A stretch of 64,000 bases of DNA, from contig NZ_JABMKX010000019.1 of the NCBI RefSeq assembly GCF_013204885.1, positions 1 through 64,000 of the forward strand, given 5' to 3'. The position numbers and the translations under genes are program-made. The DNA is from Paenibacillus tritici (lineage in GTDB: Bacteria > Bacillota > Bacilli > Paenibacillales > Paenibacillaceae). Below are positions 30,898 to 39,839 of this stretch, in pieces; the stretch's first letter is position 1, and each line of letters begins with the position of its first letter. A model generated the notes under the pieces. The model did no database searches. It was not told where the DNA came from and worked only from the letters and a program-made list of their open reading frames with translations.

Positions 30898-33012
30898 GTG
30901 AACACAGAAGAGAAAAAAAACAGCTACATTAGTCCTGCAACAGCCTATCTTAACCGTGATTTGAGTTGGATTGAGTTCAACCGCCGGGTTCTCGGCGAAG
31001 CACAGGACCCGGAGAACCCGCTGATCGAGCGGGCTAAGTTCCTGGCCATTGTGTCCAGTAATCTGGATGAGTTCATCAGTGTCCGGGTAGCGGGCATCCA
31101 GGACCAGATCCGGGCAGGCTATACCAAAAAGGATTTCACCGGATACACCCCCTCCGGCCTGTATAAACGCCTGAGCAAGCGGGTCAGCAAAATTGTCGCC
31201 GACCAGTACCGCACATTCAAGGATATCTCCCGCAGCCTGCACAAGGAGGGTATCGTCTTCGTTGATTATGAGGACTTGACGCCAGCGCAGGAGCAGTCAA
31301 TAGAGGAATATTACCGTGATATTATTTTCCCTGTCCTGACCCCGATGGCCGTGGACCAGAGCCGTCCGTTCCCGCTTGTTCACAGCCAGTTCATCTATCT
31401 GGCGGTTGTACTGACCCGCAAGAACAGCCAGGAGGATGAGCCTTACTTCGCGATCCTGCAGATTCCATCCAATCTGCCGCGCTGTATTCCATTGCCCCAC
31501 CGCTCCAACAGCAAGAAACGGCAGTTCGTATTCATTGAAGATGTCATCCGCCATCATATCCAGACCTTATTCAGCGGTTATGATCCTGTAGCCGTCAATG
31601 AATTCCGCCTGACCCGCAATTCCGATCTGACGATAGATGAGGAAGGTGCGGAGGATCTGCTGGAGGAGATTGAGAAGGAACTCCGCAAACGCCGGCGCGG
31701 CATACCTGCCCGCCTGGAAGTCCAAAAAGGCATTCACCCTTATGCGCTGGAGCAGCTGCAGGCTGAATTCGAGCTTGAGGATTTCATGTTTGAAATAGAA
31801 GGCCCGCTGGATCTCGGTTTCCTGCGCAACTTTGCCAGCAGTCTGAAGGGATTCAGCTATCTACATTATCCACCGGTTGAGCCGCTCTATCCTGCGGAAT
31901 TCGAGGAGAATGAGGATTTCTTCGAGGTGCTCCGTGAACGCGATGTACTGGTCTACCATCCGTATGAGTCCTTCGATGCCATGGCGGATTTCATTACCCA
32001 GGCTTCCGAGGATGAGCAGGTCATGGCGATCAAGATGACGCTGTACCGGGTCAGCGGCAAGTCTCCGCTGATTGCGGCGCTGGCCAACGCTGCCGAATCA
32101 GGTAAGCAGGTTACCGTTGTGGTGGAGCTGAAGGCCCGCTTCGATGAAGAACGCAATATTGCCTGGGCGCGCAAGCTGGAGCAATCCGGCTGTCATGTGG
32201 TCTACGGCCTGGTGGGCCTCAAAACCCATGCCAAGGTCACGCTGATCGTCCGCCAGGAAGGCACCGAGCTGCGCCGCTATGTTCATGTAGGAACAGGCAA
32301 TTACAATGACAGTACAGCCAAAGCCTATACCGACCTAAGCTTGTTCACTGCCAATCATGAGATTGGCCTGGATGCGTCAGAGCTGTTCAATCAAATGACG
32401 GGGTACTCTGCCAATTACAACTGGAATTCCTTCATCGTAGCACCGACCAATATGAGCCTGTCGCTCCAGAAGCTGATTCTTCGTGAAGCCGAGCATGCCG
32501 CAGCCGGCAGACCCGCACGGATTATTGCCAAGATGAACTCCCTGTCGAACCAGGAGGTTATTGATTATCTCTATAGCGCTGCCCAGGCGGGGGTATCTAT
32601 AGATCTGATCGTCAGAGGGGTCTGCTGCCTGCGGCCGGGGATTGAAGGCCTTAGTGAGCGGATCACGGTCCGCAGCATTGTTGACCGCTTCCTGGAGCAT
32701 TCACGGATCTATTATTTCGAGAACGGCGGCCAGCCGGAGGTCTATCTCTCCAGCGCCGACTGGATGACCCGTAACCTGACCCGGCGGATTGAATTGATGT
32801 GTCCGGTGAAGGACAGCGGTATCCGCGATCAGATTGTCAAGATTCTGGAGCTGTCGCTGATGGACAATGTCAAATCCAGCTTCCTTCAGCCGAACGGATA
32901 TTATGAACGGATAGACGACAAAAAGGCCCCTCTACGGAGCCAGTTCGCTGCTATGGATGTTACCCGCTGGAAGGGAAGCCGAGCTTTACCTTCACCGACC
33001 AAGCATTCTTGA
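30898..33012 (+). CDS. ppk1: polyphosphate kinase 1
   Basis: A 704-residue enzyme that polymerises the gamma-phosphate of ATP into polyphosphate. The N-terminal domain has 'YLNRDLSWIEFNRRVLGEA', followed by the head domain and two PLD-like C-terminal domains. 'LKTHAKVTLIVR' holds the autophosphorylated His (about residue 444) and 'RYVHVGTGNYNDSTAKAY' the second conserved His (about 463). The length is normal. The start is GTG 30898 with GGAGG 10 nt upstream. Its last 53 bases overlap the 3' end of the convergent ppx gene, and no terminator is seen between them. Confidence 0.96.
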   Translation: MNTEEKKNSYISPATAYLNRDLSWIEFNRRVLGEAQDPENPLIERAKFLAIVSSNLDEFISVRVAGIQDQIRAGYTKKDFTGYTPSGLYKRLSKRVSKIVADQYRTFKDISRSLHKEGIVFVDYEDLTPAQEQSIEEYYRDIIFPVLTPMAVDQSRPFPLVHSQFIYLAVVLTRKNSQEDEPYFAILQIPSNLPRCIPLPHRSNSKKRQFVFIEDVIRHHIQTLFSGYDPVAVNEFRLTRNSDLTIDEEGAEDLLEEIEKELRKRRRGIPARLEVQKGIHPYALEQLQAEFELEDFMFEIEGPLDLGFLRNFASSLKGFSYLHYPPVEPLYPAEFEENEDFFEVLRERDVLVYHPYESFDAMADFITQASEDEQVMAIKMTLYRVSGKSPLIAALANAAESGKQVTVVVELKARFDEERNIAWARKLEQSGCHVVYGLVGLKTHAKVTLIVRQEGTELRRYVHVGTGNYNDSTAKAYTDLSLFTANHEIGLDASELFNQMTGYSANYNWNSFIVAPTNMSLSLQKLILREAEHAAAGRPARIIAKMNSLSNQEVIDYLYSAAQAGVSIDLIVRGVCCLRPGIEGLSERITVRSIVDRFLEHSRIYYFENGGQPEVYLSSADWMTRNLTRRIELMCPVKDSGIRDQIVKILELSLMDNVKSSFLQPNGYYERIDDKKAPLRSQFAAMDVTRWKGSRALPSPTKHS

Positions 33013-34486
33013 AGGCCTTGAGCGCATTCTCAATGTCCTCCAGGCCGATAAGCACCTGTCCGCCCCGCAGCTCCAGATCCAGCGTATTATTGTGCAGCCG
33101 GGCCTTGACTCCGCTGACAATGCCGATCTCGGTGCTGTCCAGTGCAATGCTTAACTGCACTAATGTACCCAGCTTATGAATCCACTCTTCGTCGGAAGCC
33201 AGCAGAATGTCCTTATGCATCAGGGACATTTTCTGCTTCCGGCTTTTTGTGCTGTAGGAGGCAATATATGCGCTAAGAATCAGCTGGCGGTGCGTCAGTC
33301 CGCGGATGGGTGAATTCATGAGCCAATAGTGCGTATGCCGCTTGGATTGATAATAGTTAATATTAGAGCCTGTCCGGTGCAGCATAATCGCCACGTAGAC
33401 GAGCATCTCATGCTCCTCCCGGTCCCCTTCCCGCTCAAAGGCTCCCAGCAGGCTCAGCGCCAGCTTATTGATATGATCCAGGTGACGCTTCGAGGTGCGG
33501 ATATCAAAGCGGATAATGGTGTCCAGGCTGTATTCCAGCGCACTGTCACGTACCGGCTGCTCCGGCTCCAGCAGATCATGCAGCATCCCCTCGCGCAGAC
33601 CTTCTCCGCTGATCAGCGCACGGCTGGCACCAATGTAGTGGAATACTGTATGGAATATAATCAGCCCGGATACAATGATATCCGCCCGGCTCTTGGACAG
33701 CCCGTCCAGCTCCTTGCGCTTCTCGAACGGGGTAGCAGGCAGAACCTCCATGAACCGCTCTATCGTGTCACTCTCCAGCACATAACCGTGGGAATTCGGC
33801 AGCGAATAATCCCGGCTCTTCTGGTCCAGCTTGGCCAGTGAACGCAGCGTTCCCCCCAGCCCGTAGAGCGGCAGCCCTGTGCCTGTTGTGAGCCAGTCAT
33901 GCTCTACCAGTCTGCCGGTTACGTATAACTGCAGCTTGCGGATCTGTTCCGCGTTCCAGTTGCCGCTATGGCTGAACATCAGATTCGTATTGACCGCACC
34001 GAACGGGAAGGAGATGCTCTGCTGATAACGCCGTCCGCGGAACATAGTAACCTCTGTACTGCCGCCCCCGATATCAATGACGAAGCCATCCTGGACATCA
34101 AACGCATTGATGACTCCAAGGAAGCCGAAATACGCCTCCTGATGCCCGCTCACTACTTCAATCCGGATGGATGAAGCTTCGGACAGATAGGTGATGATCT
34201 CGGCGGAGTTCGCTGCATTACGGATCGCGGCGGTGGCTCCGGCACGGATTTTGTCCACTTCAAAATCATCACAAATCTCCTTGAACTGGTGAAGAACAGG
34301 AATAATCGTGTCCATATCCTTCTTCTCCAGCCTGCCTTCCTTCGTAATCTTCTCACTCAAACGGGCAGAGTACTTACATTCCTTGATGATTTTGTAGCCG
34401 CCTGCCTGTGTCGTATCATAAATTACAAGCCGTATGGAGTTGGAACCAATATCAATAATGCCGATCCGGCAAAGATCATCTCTCAT
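32960..34486 (-). CDS. ppx: Ppx/GppA exopolyphosphatase
   Basis: A 508-residue ASKHA-fold phosphatase that degrades polyphosphate or pppGpp. The phosphate-1 loop 'IGIIDIGSNSIRLVIYDT' is at the N-terminus and the phosphate-2 loop is 'VIDIGGGSTEVTMF' near 140. A C-terminal HD-like helical domain from about 310 gives the long Ppx form. ATG 34486 follows AAAGGGAG; an in-frame ATG 69 nt upstream has no site. The gene faces ppk and its stop lies 53 bases inside ppk, so synthesis and breakdown genes overlap at their 3' ends. Confidence 0.92.
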   Translation of the reverse strand: MRDDLCRIGIIDIGSNSIRLVIYDTTQAGGYKIIKECKYSARLSEKITKEGRLEKKDMDTIIPVLHQFKEICDDFEVDKIRAGATAAIRNAANSAEIITYLSEASSIRIEVVSGHQEAYFGFLGVINAFDVQDGFVIDIGGGSTEVTMFRGRRYQQSISFPFGAVNTNLMFSHSGNWNAEQIRKLQLYVTGRLVEHDWLTTGTGLPLYGLGGTLRSLAKLDQKSRDYSLPNSHGYVLESDTIERFMEVLPATPFEKRKELDGLSKSRADIIVSGLIIFHTVFHYIGASRALISGEGLREGMLHDLLEPEQPVRDSALEYSLDTIIRFDIRTSKRHLDHINKLALSLLGAFEREGDREEHEMLVYVAIMLHRTGSNINYYQSKRHTHYWLMNSPIRGLTHRQLILSAYIASYSTKSRKQKMSLMHKDILLASDEEWIHKLGTLVQLSIALDSTEIGIVSGVKARLHNNTLDLELRGGQVLIGLEDIENALKAFKNAWSVKVKLGFPSSG

Positions 34487-34550
34487 CTGTATGTACTCCC
34501 TTTCATGTAAAATTGACCATTTGTATACTATATCACCCATTGTGCGCCCC

Positions 34551-34586
34551 GCCAAAATAAAATAACCCCACAGCCATGGGGTTATT
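34551..34586 (-). terminator. terminator of the amino-acid ABC operon
   Basis: AATAACCCCA (34561-34570) pairs perfectly with TGGGGTTATT (34577-34586). On the minus strand TTATTTTATTTT follows. It lies 45 bp beyond the ATPase gene and also separates it from ppx. Confidence 0.78.
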
Positions 34587-34630
34587 CGCTATAAATTCTA
34601 TATACAGCTAAAAAAGATGGCGTCCAGCAC

Positions 34631-35353
34631 CTACAAGACCTTGCTTAAAAAATCGCGCGTACGGGCGTGCTTGGGATTACCGAACACCTCTGCCGGTGTT
34701 CCCTGCTCCACGATCACTCCGCCGTCCATGAAGAGGATGCGGTCCCCTACTTCGCGGGCGAAGCCCATCTCGTGTGTTACAATCACCATGGTCATTCCGC
34801 CCACAGCCAACTGCTTCATAACCTCCAGCACTTCCCCGACCATCTCCGGGTCAAGCGCCGAGGTCGGCTCATCGAACAGCATGACATGCGGCTGCATTGC
34901 CAGCGCCCGGGCGATTGCGATCCGCTGCTTCTGCCCGCCCGAGAGCTGGGCCGGATAAGCGTCGCGTTTGTCTTCAAGACCTACAGTACGCAGCAGCTCC
35001 ATAGCATACTTCTCCGCTTCAGCAGACTGCTGCTTCCGCACCTTCAGCGGGGCGAGCATGATGTTCTGAAGCACGGATTTGTGCGGGAACAGGTTGAACT
35101 GCTGGAACACCATCCCCATTTTTTCACGGGTCACATTGATATCATGCCGCTTCGCGGTGATGGATTGTCCTTCAAAATTAATCTCGCCGCCCGTAGGCTG
35201 CTCCAGCAGGTTCAGACAGCGCAGAAAGGTGCTTTTGCCCGAACCGCTGGGACCGATCACCACCACGACCTCACCCTTATGAATATTGAGATCAATACCT
35301 TTCAGGATCTCCAGCTTGCCAAAGCTTTTCTGCAGGTTCTTAACCTCGATCAT
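34631..35353 (-). CDS. amino-acid ABC transporter ATP-binding protein (GlnQ-type)
   Basis: This encodes 240 residues. Walker A 'GPSGSGKST' is at about 32-40, the Q-loop '[15 protein letters not shown]', the signature '[16 protein letters not shown]', Walker B '[12 protein letters not shown]' and the switch 'VTHEMGF'. It powers import by the polar amino-acid permease immediately upstream, which it overlaps by 14 bp. Family members serve Gln, Glu, Arg or cystine; the specificity here is not readable. It is the last gene of the operon before the terminator. Confidence 0.94.
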   Translation of the reverse strand: MIEVKNLQKSFGKLEILKGIDLNIHKGEVVVVIGPSGSGKSTFLRCLNLLEQPTGGEINFEGQSITAKRHDINVTREKMGMVFQQFNLFPHKSVLQNIMLAPLKVRKQQSAEAEKYAMELLRTVGLEDKRDAYPAQLSGGQKQRIAIARALAMQPHVMLFDEPTSALDPEMVGEVLEVMKQLAVGGMTMVIVTHEMGFAREVGDRILFMDGGVIVEQGTPAEVFGNPKHARTRDFLSKVL

Positions 35354-35999
35354 CCGTATTCAGCCTCCGTTCCAATATGCCCAGCAGCTTAGATAGTGTG
35401 AATGTCAGTACAAAATACATGGCAGCAATCACGATCAGCGGGTTAAGTCCTTCATAAGTGATCGAAGTAACAGATCTGGCTTCAAACAACAGATCAGCCA
35501 CACCAATCATGGAAACGATCGAGGACTCCTTGATAATCGTAATGAACTCATTCCCGATGGCGGGCAGCACGTTCTTCAGCGCCTGCGGCAGAATGATGTA
35601 ACGCATCGTCATCCCCTGCTTCATCCCAAGCGACCTTGCCGCCTCCATCTGACCGCGGTCCACCCCTTGGATGCCGGCACGGAAAATCTCTGCCAAATAC
35701 GCCGAGCTGTTAATGGTCAGTGTAATCGCACCCGACTGAATCGGGGACAGCGAAATCCCAAACTCCGGCAAACCATAATGAATCAGGAACAACTGCACCA
35801 GCATCGGCGTACCACGCAGAAATTCCACCCATGCGGTGGCAATAAAGCGCAGTATTCTCCATTTGGACATCCGCAGCAGCGAGACCACGATACCGAGCAC
35901 GAAACCGAAGAATACCCCCAGCACCGCGAGCAGCAGTGTGTACTTCAGACCGGATAAGAAAAAATTGCGGTATTCATAAGCCATATCCAATACACTCAT
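35340..35999 (-). CDS. amino-acid ABC transporter permease (HisM/GlnP-type)
   Basis: This encodes 219 residues with about five membrane helices (for example 15-40, 52-75, 88-106 and 180-205). '[19 protein letters not shown]' is the family N-terminal signature. The ATPase-contact loop is '[20 protein letters not shown]' at about 137-156. It probably acts as a homodimer. ATG 35999 lies downstream of a hairpin that separates it from the binding-protein gene. It overlaps the ATPase gene. Confidence 0.94.
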   Translation of the reverse strand: MSVLDMAYEYRNFFLSGLKYTLLLAVLGVFFGFVLGIVVSLLRMSKWRILRFIATAWVEFLRGTPMLVQLFLIHYGLPEFGISLSPIQSGAITLTINSSAYLAEIFRAGIQGVDRGQMEAARSLGMKQGMTMRYIILPQALKNVLPAIGNEFITIIKESSIVSMIGVADLLFEARSVTSITYEGLNPLIVIAAMYFVLTFTLSKLLGILERRLNTDDRG

Positions 36000-36022
36000 C
36001 GCTTTTAACCCCTCCTGTTCTC

Positions 36023-36058
36023 AAAAAAATAGAAAACAGCGGATCACCGCTATTTTCT
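36023..36058 (-). terminator. attenuating terminator between binding-protein and permease genes
   Basis: AGAAAACAGCGG (36031-36042) and CCGCTATTTTCT (36047-36058) form a 12-bp stem with one mismatch and a 4-nt loop. On the minus strand TTTTTTT follows directly. Partial termination would make the binding protein more abundant than permease and ATPase. Confidence 0.8.
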
Positions 36059-36134
36059 GCATAATAGAGCATTGCCCCGCATTCAACTGCGGGTCTATCT
36101 TAAACTCAGCTAACCGTATTCACGGCCACACGTT

Positions 36135-36959
36135 CTATTTGCTCTCTGCAAGCTCGTTTGCAGCCGTTACAAATTCATCAATTTTGCCTTCGGTATTCAG
36201 ACGGGTTAATGTTGTATTCACTTGATTAAGCAGCTCTGTGTTGCCTTTCTTCACCCCGATGACATAGCCGTCATCTTCAACCTCCGGCTTGGCATCGGTG
36301 ATCACCAGTCCCTTCACATTCTTCACGAAGGACTTGGCCACTGGACCTTCCATAATAGAAGCATCCACACGGTTCGACTGCAGCTGCAATACGATTTCGG
36401 AAATTTTGCCGAGGGAAGTCAGCTGTGCGCCCTCAATGCCCTTAGCGATATCCTCCTGAATCGAACCGGTCTGAATCCCGATCTTGGCACCCTTCAGCGC
36501 GTCCATTGTTGCAAATTTGTCCTTGTCTGCTTCACGTACTACGACTGCCTGCTCCGCTTTGTAGTAGATATCCGAGAGTCCAACCGCTTCTGCACGTTCC
36601 GGTGTCGGACTAAGTCCGGAGATGACCATATCAATCCGTCCGCTTGCCAGCTCATTCAGCAGGGAATCAAACGGAAGATCCTTGACCTCCAGCTCCTGTC
36701 CCAGATCAGCGGCAATCTCCTTGGCGATCTCGATATCAAAACCGACAATGGTATCCTTGCCGTCGATCATCTTGTGGAATTCATACGGAGGGAAGTCTGC
36801 GCTTGTGCCCATAATCAGCTTCTTGGCAGGTGCCTCCGTGCTGGCAGCTCCGCTATTTCCGCTTGCTGCGGTATTGTTCTTATCGTTATTGGAGCCGCAT
36901 CCGGCCAGCAGTCCTGCTGCCAGCAGCAGTCCCATAGAAAGTTTACCCCATTTGTTCAT
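36135..36959 (-). CDS. amino-acid-binding lipoprotein of an ABC transporter
   Basis: This encodes 274 residues. The lipoprotein signal 'LLLAAGLLAGC' puts the modified Cys near residue 21, followed by an Asn/Ser-rich linker. The SBP_bac_3 fold is visible in 'MGTSADFPPYEFHKM', 'VGFDIEIAKEIAADLGQELE', 'DMVISGLSPTPERAEAVGLS' and 'KIGIQTGSIQEDIAKGIEGA'. It captures a polar amino acid outside the cell. ATG 36959 follows AGGGGAG; an in-frame upstream extension lacks a site and would place extra residues before the signal. It is first in the operon. Confidence 0.94.
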   Translation of the reverse strand: MNKWGKLSMGLLLAAGLLAGCGSNNDKNNTAASGNSGAASTEAPAKKLIMGTSADFPPYEFHKMIDGKDTIVGFDIEIAKEIAADLGQELEVKDLPFDSLLNELASGRIDMVISGLSPTPERAEAVGLSDIYYKAEQAVVVREADKDKFATMDALKGAKIGIQTGSIQEDIAKGIEGAQLTSLGKISEIVLQLQSNRVDASIMEGPVAKSFVKNVKGLVITDAKPEVEDDGYVIGVKKGNTELLNQVNTTLTRLNTEGKIDEFVTAANELAESK

Positions 36960-37066
36960 TTGTCCAGTCTCCCCTGTTCTATTTATAGTCTCTATTCCTA
37001 TCCATCCCATTGACCGATTTATTATAAATCACATCGTATGAATATGCAAAGACAATTTTGTGAATT

Positions 37067-37096
37067 TTGCACATCCTATAACAGGAGGGTTATAAT
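37067..37096 (+). promoter_or_regulatory. sigma-A promoter of the GH13 gene
   Basis: TTGCAC (37067-37072), an 18-bp spacer and a perfect TATAAT (37091-37096). The start codon is 71 bp downstream. Confidence 0.6.
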
Positions 37097-37166
37097 ACTA
37101 TCTACTATAGATTATCTCCATTTACCGCCGGAATAATTACACTCACAACCTGTAGGAGGTGCACTT

Positions 37167-38930
37167 ATGCTGCTGGAAGCGATGTACCATGTTCCCCGTG
37201 ACAAATGGGCGTATGCCTATGATACCGACACCATTCATCTGCGGGTGCGCACCAAACGTGATGATGTGGACTATGTAGTTGCCCTTACGGGTGACAAATA
37301 TGATTGGCAGCATACCGCTTATGACATCGTGATGGAAAAAGCTGCCTCCGACGATAAATTCGACTACTGGGAAGCGGCGGTCCGTCCCAAGTATAAGCGG
37401 CTCAGCTATACTTTTCGCGTCAGCAAAGGCATGGAGACGGTGTATCTGCTGGATAACGGCATCCGCTCTGAATGTCCTCAGCCGCCCAATCACTTCTATG
37501 AGTTCCCTTATATTCACGGGGTGGACTTGTTCCGAGTCCCGACCTGGGCCAAGGATGCGGTGTTCTATCAGATTATGACCGAGCGGTTCGCGAACGGTGA
37601 CCCTTCGAATGATCCTGAGGGTACTGAAGCCTGGGGCGGCACACCGAAGCTGGATAATTACTTCGGCGGTGACCTGCAGGGGGTGCTCGATCATCTGGAG
37701 GATCTGCAGGAGCTGGGCATCAATGCTCTCTACTTCACGCCGCTGTTCGTCTCCCCTTCCAACCATAAATATGACATCGTGGATTATAAAAGAGTGGACC
37801 CGCATTTCGGCGATAATCTGCTGCTCAAACAGGTTGTGGAGGAATGCCACAGGCGGGGCATGCGGGTTATGCTCGACGCTGTGTTCAACCACTGCAGCGA
37901 TCAGTTCCCCCCGTTCCAGGATGTTCTGGAAAAAGGCGAATACTCTGTGTACCGCGACTGGTTCCATATCAATTCTTTTCCCGCTGAGATTGTGGACGGT
38001 ATTCCGACCTACGACACATTCGGCTTCTACGGCAATATGCCGAAGTTCAATACCGCCAACCATGAAGTCAAGTCCTATCTGCTGGAGGTCGCGGAATACT
38101 GGATCAAGGAGATCAAGGTAGATGGCTGGCGGCTGGATGTGGCCAATGAGGTGGACCATCACTTCTGGCGCGATTTCCGCAAAGTAGTCAAAGCCGCTAA
38201 CCCGGATGCCTATATCGTTGGCGAGGTGTGGAGCGACTCTCTGACCTGGCTGCTCGGCGACCAGTTCGATTCGGTGATGAATTACCCCTTCTCGGGCACG
38301 GTGCTGGAATTCTTCAACGGCGGGATGGACGGCATCACGTTCGGACACCGGATCGGCGGCCTGCTCATGCGGTATCCGCAGCAGACGAACGAGGTGGTCT
38401 TCAATCTGCTCGGCAGCCATGACACGCCCCGCCTGCTCACTGTTCTGGGTGAAGATAAACGGAAATTGAAGCTGACGGTCGTCTTCCTGTTCACCTTCAT
38501 GGGCACGCCCTGTATCTATTATGGAGACGAGATCGGATTGACCGGACATGAAGACCCGGACTGCCGCAAATGTATGGAGTGGGACAAGGCGAAGCAGGAC
38601 CGTGAGCTGTATGACTTTTATCGGATGATGATTGGCCTGCGCAAGGAGAACAAGGCACTGCGTGAGGGCCGGTTCCGGATTCTTCTGGCCTGCGAGAACG
38701 ATCCGTGCATCGTCTACGAGCGCGCAGATGAGCGGATTCACTTCACCGTCTGGATGAACAATTCACCGCAGCCGCGCACGCTCAGCCACCCGATGGAGAC
38801 CAGTGACTGGCTGGACGCGCTGACCGGAGAAGCGGTGGTCCCTGAGCGCGGGATGATGAATGTGGCGCTGGAGCCGTACGGGTACCGGATTCTGTTCCGC
38901 CATATTGTGGAGGTGGGATCTAATGATTGA
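37167..38930 (+). CDS. cyclomaltodextrinase/neopullulanase-type GH13 enzyme
   Basis: A 587-residue alpha-glucan hydrolase. The N-terminal CBM34-like domain (about 1-125) is followed by the GH13 barrel starting 'AVFYQIMTERFANGDPSNDP'. Catalytic residues are Asp324 ('GWRLDVAN'), Glu353 ('VGEVWSD') and Asp419 ('GSHDTPR'). The usual 'LDAVFNHCS' His region is intact. There is no signal peptide, so it degrades imported cyclodextrins or maltodextrins, or trims glycogen, inside the cell. GGAGGTG precedes ATG 37167. The stop overlaps the start of the SnoaL-like gene by 8 bp. Confidence 0.94.
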   Translation: MLLEAMYHVPRDKWAYAYDTDTIHLRVRTKRDDVDYVVALTGDKYDWQHTAYDIVMEKAASDDKFDYWEAAVRPKYKRLSYTFRVSKGMETVYLLDNGIRSECPQPPNHFYEFPYIHGVDLFRVPTWAKDAVFYQIMTERFANGDPSNDPEGTEAWGGTPKLDNYFGGDLQGVLDHLEDLQELGINALYFTPLFVSPSNHKYDIVDYKRVDPHFGDNLLLKQVVEECHRRGMRVMLDAVFNHCSDQFPPFQDVLEKGEYSVYRDWFHINSFPAEIVDGIPTYDTFGFYGNMPKFNTANHEVKSYLLEVAEYWIKEIKVDGWRLDVANEVDHHFWRDFRKVVKAANPDAYIVGEVWSDSLTWLLGDQFDSVMNYPFSGTVLEFFNGGMDGITFGHRIGGLLMRYPQQTNEVVFNLLGSHDTPRLLTVLGEDKRKLKLTVVFLFTFMGTPCIYYGDEIGLTGHEDPDCRKCMEWDKAKQDRELYDFYRMMIGLRKENKALREGRFRILLACENDPCIVYERADERIHFTVWMNNSPQPRTLSHPMETSDWLDALTGEAVVPERGMMNVALEPYGYRILFRHIVEVGSND

Positions 38931-39294
38931 ACGTGAGCAGAGGATTGAACACTATTTCCACTCCTGGATCAACAAGGACAAGTCCGTATTAAGAACAATT
39001 TTCAGCCCAAATATAGTGTATTCAGAATGCTACGGTCCAGAATATCACGGATTAGATATAATCCTAAAATGGTTTGATGACTGGAATACGCGGGGTACAG
39101 TATTAACCTGGACGGTCAAACAATTCATTCATCAGGGCCGTATGACTGTGGTTGAATGGTACTTCCAATATGAGGTTGACTCAGAAATTGCTGACTTTGA
39201 CGGGGTCTCGTTAATTGAATTCAATACGGAGAATCAGATCGTGAGCCTAAAAGAATTTCAATCTAAAGCCCAACATTATGATCCATACACCTAA
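38923..39294 (+). CDS. SnoaL/NTF2-like small protein
   Basis: This encodes 123 residues starting at ATG 38923, with GGAGGTG upstream, inside the last codons of the GH13 gene. 'RIEHYFHSWINKDKSVLRTI' through 'YHGLDIILKWFDDWNTRGTV' and 'TVVEWYFQYEVDSEIADFDG' matches the SnoaL-like cone fold: N-terminal helices, then a curved sheet with a pocket. Members may be small isomerases/hydrolases or plain binding proteins, and no catalytic residue can be assigned. It is translationally coupled to the glucan hydrolase, yet more AT-rich, so it may be a later addition. Repeat copy B begins at its stop codon. Confidence 0.78.
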   Translation: MIEREQRIEHYFHSWINKDKSVLRTIFSPNIVYSECYGPEYHGLDIILKWFDDWNTRGTVLTWTVKQFIHQGRMTVVEWYFQYEVDSEIADFDGVSLIEFNTENQIVSLKEFQSKAQHYDPYT

Positions 39295-39410
39295 GCTTTG
39301 AACTTGAAGCTTCATCGTCACTGTGGTGAACATTTGGACTTCCGGCCGCTCCTACAGTTCCAAATTTCCCCTCCGCTTCTTTTGCTTTTGTTTATTCTTT
39401 TATGCTTCTT
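39292..39410 (+). repeat. interspersed repeat, copy B (internally deleted)
   Basis: This is nearly identical to copy A (11210-11408) in its two outer parts, but the 74 bp between the CCGCT repeats is missing: CCGCT joins directly to CCTACAGTTCC. Shared words include TTTGAACTTGAAGCTT and CAAATTTCCCCTCCGCTTCT. It starts at the stop codon of the SnoaL-like gene. Confidence 0.85.
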
Positions 39411-39414
39411 AAGT

Positions 39415-39546
39415 AGTTGGATAAACGTACCTTAATTCTTCCACATTTGAGCTTTTGCGGTAATTAATTGGATAAACGTCATTTAAATTTCGCGAATTTC
39501 CTCTTAGCGGGCTGATTGCACTCCATTAAGTGCTGTTTATCCAACT
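39415..39546. repeat. 132-bp element with 12-bp perfect inverted ends (MITE-like)
   Basis: AGTTGGATAAAC (39415-39426... left end) is the exact inverse complement of GTTTATCCAACT (39535-39546, right end). An internal direct copy AATTGGATAAACGT lies at 39466-39479, so the element contains a half-repeat of about 50 bp. A further TCCAACTACT (39591-39600) is the inverse of AGTAGTTGGA at the left edge. It has no coding capacity. It may be a non-autonomous mobile element or a structured RNA. Confidence 0.65.
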
Positions 39547-39782
39547 GATGTTGCCGCAGGGCTGTATTCTCTATAAGCAAGTGTAGAAAATCCAACTACT
39601 CCCACTATTCCCATCGCCCCTCACAACCGCCGTCTGCCGACACTGCCATAGCGGAGCCAATACGGTTGCGGGGCGCATTCACCGGTTGACCGGAGTCCAC
39701 TACATTCACGCTTTAGTAGGAACGGCTTGCCGTCCTTTTAAAGGACGTTACCGTTTCAATGAAGCCTATAAATTCCATCACA
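39547..39782. other. non-coding gap between repeat cluster and glgA terminator
   Basis: No gene is seen. A perfect palindrome CGTCCTTTTAAAGGACG lies at 39731-39747, with outer AACGG/CCGTT able to extend it. The segment may be further repeat debris. Confidence 0.4.
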
Positions 39783-39820
39783 AAAGACACTCCTCAAATC
39801 ATCCATTGAGGAGTGTCTTT
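39783..39820 (-). terminator. terminator of glgB-glgA
   Basis: AAAGACACTCCTCA (39783-39796) pairs perfectly over 14 bp with TGAGGAGTGTCTTT (39807-39820). It lies 20 bp beyond the glgA stop. Confidence 0.85.
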
Positions 39821-39839
39821 GCGTATGCGATCAAATATG

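Noticed and set aside
37143-38741. A 532-codon open frame antisense to the GH13 gene
   Set aside because: It mirrors a gene with intact catalytic residues, has no ribosome-binding site and no protein-like motif. Long antisense frames are common opposite GC-rich genes.
39731-39747. Palindrome CGTCCTTTTAAAGGACG as an operator
   Set aside because: It sits in a repeat-filled gap behind convergent gene ends, with no promoter nearby. Similar CCTTTAAAAGG words occur in other gaps, so a specific regulatory role is not supported.
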